Of a stretch of DNA of 6,121 bases, positions 3,214 to 6,121 are shown piece after piece. Location of the stretch: NCBI GenBank assembly GCA_022567055.1, contig JADFHU010000368.1, positions 1 through 6,121 of the forward strand, written 5' to 3'. This DNA comes from Planctomycetota bacterium. GTDB taxonomy: Bacteria > Planctomycetota > Phycisphaerae > Sedimentisphaerales > Anaerobacaceae. The position numbers were made by a program, and so were the translations under genes. Each line of letters opens with the position of its first letter. Position 1 is the first letter of the stretch. The notes under the pieces were generated by a model. The model was not told where the DNA came from, searched no databases, and saw only the letters and a program-made list of their open reading frames with translations.

Positions 3214-6121
3214 ATGTATCCTTCCTTTCGCTCTGATTTGCTATCGGCTGCAGTTCTGGTTTGCTTCCTTGCCAGCTGTTTTTCGTCAGGCACGGCCAAC
3301 GCCGCCGACGAAGCGCCCAACTTCGTCGTTTTGTTGACGGACGACCAGAGCTGGGTGGGGACATCGTTGTGGATTGATCCGAAGGACGCGCGGACGCGAA
3401 GCGATTTCTATCGGACGCCGAACATCGAACGGTTGGCCGCAATGGGCATGCGATTCACGCGGGGTTATTCGCCGGCGCCGTTTTGTTGTCCGACGCGGCG
3501 CAGCCTTTTGATTGGCCAGACTCCGGCGCGACACATTTATCAGAAAGATCAGCGAAACTGGACGACGCATTTCCGGAAGCAACTCAGCCTTCCGCAAATG
3601 CTCAAGCAGGCGAATCCCAAGTATCGGACTGCTCATTTCGGCAAGTGGGACATGCGTTTCGACGACGTCACGCCGGAGGAGATGGGTTACGACGTCAGCG
3701 ACGGACTTACCGGCAATGGCACAGGTGGAGGCAAGGGCTCCGGTGGTCCGGCGGCGAAGAATGATCCCAAGCTGATCTTTGGTATTAGCCGGCGTACCTG
3801 CGATTTCATGGAAAAGCAGGCTCGGGCGGGAAACCCGTTCTTTGTGCAGGTGTCCCACTACGCCGTTCATCTGGACATTTTCTATCGCGAAAAATCGTTC
3901 GACGAGACGCGCGGATGGAAGAAGGGCAAGAAGCACACGATGCCGGAGTTCGCCGCCATGACGAGCGATGTGGATGCGGGCATCGGCATGGTTCTCGACA
4001 AGATCAAATCGCTCGGTCTGGAGAACTCCACCTACATTTTCTTTTTGTCCGACAATGGAGGCCGCAACAGCATTCCCGGGCAGAAAGGAAAAGAGCTTCA
4101 TCGAAATCATCCCTTGCGCGACGGCAAGAGTTCGATGTACGAGGGGGGCATACGCGTTCCGTTTGTTGTGATTGGCCCGGGCGTGCAGGCGGGCGCGGTG
4201 AGCCGAACGCCCGTGACCGGGCTGGATATTTTCCCGACGATCGCGGAGTTGGCCGGCTACGACAAGGAGCTGCCGAAGGCGTTGGATGGCGGTAGCATGG
4301 CTCGGGTGCTTGCCAACGGCGGCCGCGGTGAGATGGCGCGCAACAATCCGTTCCTGTTTTTCCATCATGCCGTTTCCCGCACCGCGCAGTCCGCGTTGAT
4401 CCTCGGCGACTACAAGCTGGTAAAGACCTGGGCTAAGAATCAACTGGAGCTGTTTGATTTGTCGAAGAGCGTCAGTGAAGACAATGACCTGTCGCGGAAG
4501 CTTCCCGCGAAGACGAAAGAATTGCATAAACTGATGGTCGGATTTCTTGAGGAAGTCCAAGCGGAGACGCGTAAGGTCGGCACGAAAAGCGAGGTGTCCA
4601 AGAACGCGAAACCCATGGCGTCAGTTTCCCCGAAGAAAGCTGGATCGAGCGCTCGCCCCAACGTTCTGTTCCTCGCGATTGACGATCTCAACGACTGGAT
4701 CGGGGCGCTGGGCGGGCATCCTCAGGCGAAAACGCCGAATCTCGATCGACTGATTTCAAAGGGCGTGCTGTTCAGCAACGCGCATTGCGCAGCGCCGGTG
4801 TGCGCGGCGTCGCGGCATTCCTTGCTAAGCGGACTTCGGCCATCGACCACCGGTTGGTATTCCAACGGCCCCAAGAAACGCACGGACTACGAGAAGGCTC
4901 TGGGCGAGACGATTCCCCTGCCGACACATTTCAAGCACAACGGCTACAAGACGCTGGCCGCCGGAAAAATTTTCCACAAGGGAACGAGCGACGTCGAAGG
5001 CTACGACTACTGGACCGAAACACGGCCCAAGTACAAATGGCCGCAAGAGCTCGCCGCGCATGGCCATGGATACCAGGGCAAAAGCGGCGGGCACTTTCAT
5101 CCCTTCCCTCCCGATGGCGGCGCCATCTACCAGAAATACCAAAAGGGTGTGAGCGGGCAGTCGCTTTGTTGGGGCGCGCTGGAGAAGAACGACATGCCGC
5201 CGGAAGGCATGCCGGATGAGCAGGTCGCCGCCTGGGCGGTCGAGCGTCTAAAGCAGAAACATGACAAACCATTCTTCCTCGCGGTGGGTTTTGTTCGACC
5301 GCACGTTCCGTACACGGCGCCGAAGGCGTTTTTCGATCTGTATCCGATGAAGGACATCGTCATGCCGAAGGTCCCCAGGGATGAAATGGATGATATACCG
5401 CTGCTCGGAAAAACGATGGCGAAGGGCACGATCGAAGGCGGCGATCATTGGAATGTGCTCAGCATCGGGCCGAACTATTGGAAGGAGATGGTGCGCGCCT
5501 ATCTGGCCTGCGTCTCCTTCGCGGACGCGCAGGCGGGAAAGGTCCTGGACGCTTTGGAGGCCAGCCCTTACGCCGACAACACGATCGTCGTTTTCTGGTC
5601 GGACCACGGCCAGCACCTCGGCGAGAAAAGGCACTGGCGCAAGATGGCGCTCTGGGAAGAATCCACACGCGTGCCGTTGTCGATTTATGTGCCGGGCACG
5701 GCAAACGCCGGCCGGAGCTGCGATCGCGCGGTCAGCCTGTTGGATATTTATCCGTCGTTGATCGAGCTATGCGGCTTGCCCCCGGTGAAAGGATTGGAGG
5801 GAATCAGCCTTCTGCCTCAACTTGAGGATCCAGACGCTCGTCGCAGCGAACCCGCGATCACGACCTGGCACTACAACAATCACGCCGTCCGCGGTCCGCG
5901 CTGGCGATACATTCGCTATCGGGACGGAACCGAGGAACTCTACAATCACAAGACCGATCCCCAGGAGCATGTGAATCAGGCTGCGAATCCGAAGTACGCG
6001 AGCATCAAGGAAAGACTCAAAAAGCGCCTGCCAACGAAGAACGTTGTGCCGGTTTCGATGAAGGACGGAGGCTTGGATTCATTTGGGAAAAGAGTTGAGA
6101 AGATGAGAAATGACGGCGTCC
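3214..6121 (+). CDS. Secreted bi-functional double sulfatase (S1-family sulfatase fused to sulfatase), 3' partial
   Basis: I translated this frame codon by codon from 3214 to the right edge and found no stop in 969 codons. The product starts with a signal sequence (Arg6, hydrophobic residues 9-23, ANA|A cleavage site near residue 30; an LASC lipobox at 19-22 is an alternative). Sulfatase domain 1 covers about residues 35-455, a Lys/Ser-rich linker about 455-480, and sulfatase domain 2 about 481-950. S1 sulfatases hydrolyse sulfate esters using a formylglycine made from Cys or Ser by a maturase; both domains keep the Cys. The segment before domain 2 is not hydrophobic, so a separately started domain 2 would lack an export signal, supporting a true fusion. 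No clear Shine-Dalgarno precedes 3214; an in-frame ATG at 3160 would add 18 residues. The likely role is desulfation of sulfated polysaccharide outside the cytoplasm. The C-terminus should lie shortly beyond the window, judging from the domain end. Confidence 0.9.
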   Translation, partial: MYPSFRSDLLSAAVLVCFLASCFSSGTANAADEAPNFVVLLTDDQSWVGTSLWIDPKDARTRSDFYRTPNIERLAAMGMRFTRGYSPAPFCCPTRRSLLIGQTPARHIYQKDQRNWTTHFRKQLSLPQMLKQANPKYRTAHFGKWDMRFDDVTPEEMGYDVSDGLTGNGTGGGKGSGGPAAKNDPKLIFGISRRTCDFMEKQARAGNPFFVQVSHYAVHLDIFYREKSFDETRGWKKGKKHTMPEFAAMTSDVDAGIGMVLDKIKSLGLENSTYIFFLSDNGGRNSIPGQKGKELHRNHPLRDGKSSMYEGGIRVPFVVIGPGVQAGAVSRTPVTGLDIFPTIAELAGYDKELPKALDGGSMARVLANGGRGEMARNNPFLFFHHAVSRTAQSALILGDYKLVKTWAKNQLELFDLSKSVSEDNDLSRKLPAKTKELHKLMVGFLEEVQAETRKVGTKSEVSKNAKPMASVSPKKAGSSARPNVLFLAIDDLNDWIGALGGHPQAKTPNLDRLISKGVLFSNAHCAAPVCAASRHSLLSGLRPSTTGWYSNGPKKRTDYEKALGETIPLPTHFKHNGYKTLAAGKIFHKGTSDVEGYDYWTETRPKYKWPQELAAHGHGYQGKSGGHFHPFPPDGGAIYQKYQKGVSGQSLCWGALEKNDMPPEGMPDEQVAAWAVERLKQKHDKPFFLAVGFVRPHVPYTAPKAFFDLYPMKDIVMPKVPRDEMDDIPLLGKTMAKGTIEGGDHWNVLSIGPNYWKEMVRAYLACVSFADAQAGKVLDALEASPYADNTIVVFWSDHGQHLGEKRHWRKMALWEESTRVPLSIYVPGTANAGRSCDRAVSLLDIYPSLIELCGLPPVKGLEGISLLPQLEDPDARRSEPAITTWHYNNHAVRGPRWRYIRYRDGTEELYNHKTDPQEHVNQAANPKYASIKERLKKRLPTKNVVPVSMKDGGLDSFGKRVEKMRNDGV
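3316..4578 (+). other. Sulfatase domain 1, arylsulfatase-like, CCPTR maturation motif
   Basis: Residue numbers count from the ATG at 3214. The metal-binding start NFVVLLTDDQ has its Asp pair at 43-44. The maturation motif C-C-P-T-R begins at Cys91 (nt 3484), the presumed formylglycine, with Arg95. HFGKWDMRF has Lys144; the common family form is GKWHLG, so Asp146 replaces the usual His. HYAVH (His215, His219) corresponds to the usual HxPH active-site segment. FFLSDNGG supplies Asp280 and Asn281 for the metal. GKSSMYEGGIRVP (Lys305) is the standard late motif. Every core residue class is present, so the domain should be active. The CCPTRR, GQTPARHIYQKDQ and GKWDMRF combination resembles a subgroup I associate with Planctomycetes, from memory. 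The sugar substrate cannot be deduced. Confidence 0.88.
4651..6063 (+). other. Sulfatase domain 2, iduronate-2-sulfatase-like, CAASR maturation motif
   Basis: The domain opens ARPNVLFLAIDDLNDW with the metal-binding Asp pair at 490-491, a start typical of iduronate-2-sulfatase-like proteins. The maturation motif is C-A-A-S-R at Cys530 (nt 4801) to Arg534, with Ala where Pro is usual, followed by HSLLSGLRPSTTGWYSN, again iduronate-2-sulfatase-like. Further landmarks are AAGKIFHKG (Lys585, His588), GFVRPHVPY (His697), VVFWSDHGQHLGEKRHW (Asp797, His798, Lys805, His807) and LWEESTRVP. The end ELYNHKTDPQEHVNQA is the usual C-terminal strand of the family. No linker residue run before it could serve as a second signal peptide. 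Iduronate as the true substrate is not implied: bacterial members act on varied sulfated glycans. Confidence 0.87.

Noticed and set aside
3286..4560. Long open frame on the minus strand opposite sulfatase domain 1
   Set aside because: The + strand carries a full set of sulfatase motifs over the same span. The antisense product is Arg/His-rich with no recognisable domain, as expected for a shadow frame in G+C-rich coding DNA.
4615..4617. Internal ATG as the start of a separate second sulfatase gene
   Set aside because: No Shine-Dalgarno-like sequence or stop codon separates the domains, and no hydrophobic export segment follows, so an independent product would stay in the cytoplasm.
1..6121. 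CRISPR array, tRNA, rRNA, or phage or defence system
   Set aside because: No short regularly spaced repeats, cloverleaf-like segments, rRNA signatures or defence-type domains were seen. The only repeat is the 192-nt pair.

Overview
The window looks like chromosomal DNA from a polysaccharide-degrading bacterium, plausibly of the Planctomycetes/Verrucomicrobia (PVC) type or a similar marine or sediment lineage. This rests on gene content: large secreted multi-domain sugar dehydrogenases and S1-family sulfatases are typical of such genomes. No phylogenetic marker is present, so the assignment is an inference. Both genes lie on the + strand and both run off a window edge.

Positions 1-3023 hold the 3' part of a very large gene for a secreted, modular PQQ-type glucose/sorbosone dehydrogenase. 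The frame is open to the left edge, so the true start is outside the window. Module order is: end of a beta-sandwich-like domain (copy A), an Fn3-like domain, the six-bladed dehydrogenase domain, a PKD domain, a His-rich beta module, another small beta module, and a complete C-terminal copy (copy B) of the first domain. The ends of copies A and B are almost identical in DNA (192 nt, 4 mismatches by eye) and lie exactly 2826 nt (942 codons) apart, so they bracket the enzyme core as in-frame direct repeats.

Positions 3024-3213 are intergenic. The first part reads, directly after the dehydrogenase stop and in its frame, as a short relic of an IS91-like transposase C-terminus (YEIDPLTCPHCASEMKVVAYIE-type motif, split here only to name it). 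The second part carries a sigma70-like promoter (TTGATC, 17-nt spacer, perfect TATAAT) just upstream of the next gene.

Positions 3214-6121 hold one uninterrupted reading frame, open at the right edge, encoding two complete-looking sulfatase domains in series behind one signal sequence. The first is arylsulfatase-like with a CCPTR maturation motif. The second is iduronate-2-sulfatase-like with a CAASR motif. They are joined by a short Lys/Ser-rich linker. This bi-sulfatase fusion is the most striking coding feature.

Base composition changes sharply at the intergenic region: about 42% G+C in four hand-counted 60-nt lines of the dehydrogenase versus about 62% in three lines of the sulfatase. 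Together with the transposase relic, this suggests a junction between DNA of different history. A joint role in extracellular use of sulfated sugars (desulfation, then sugar oxidation) is possible, but the separate promoter and composition shift argue against a simple operon.
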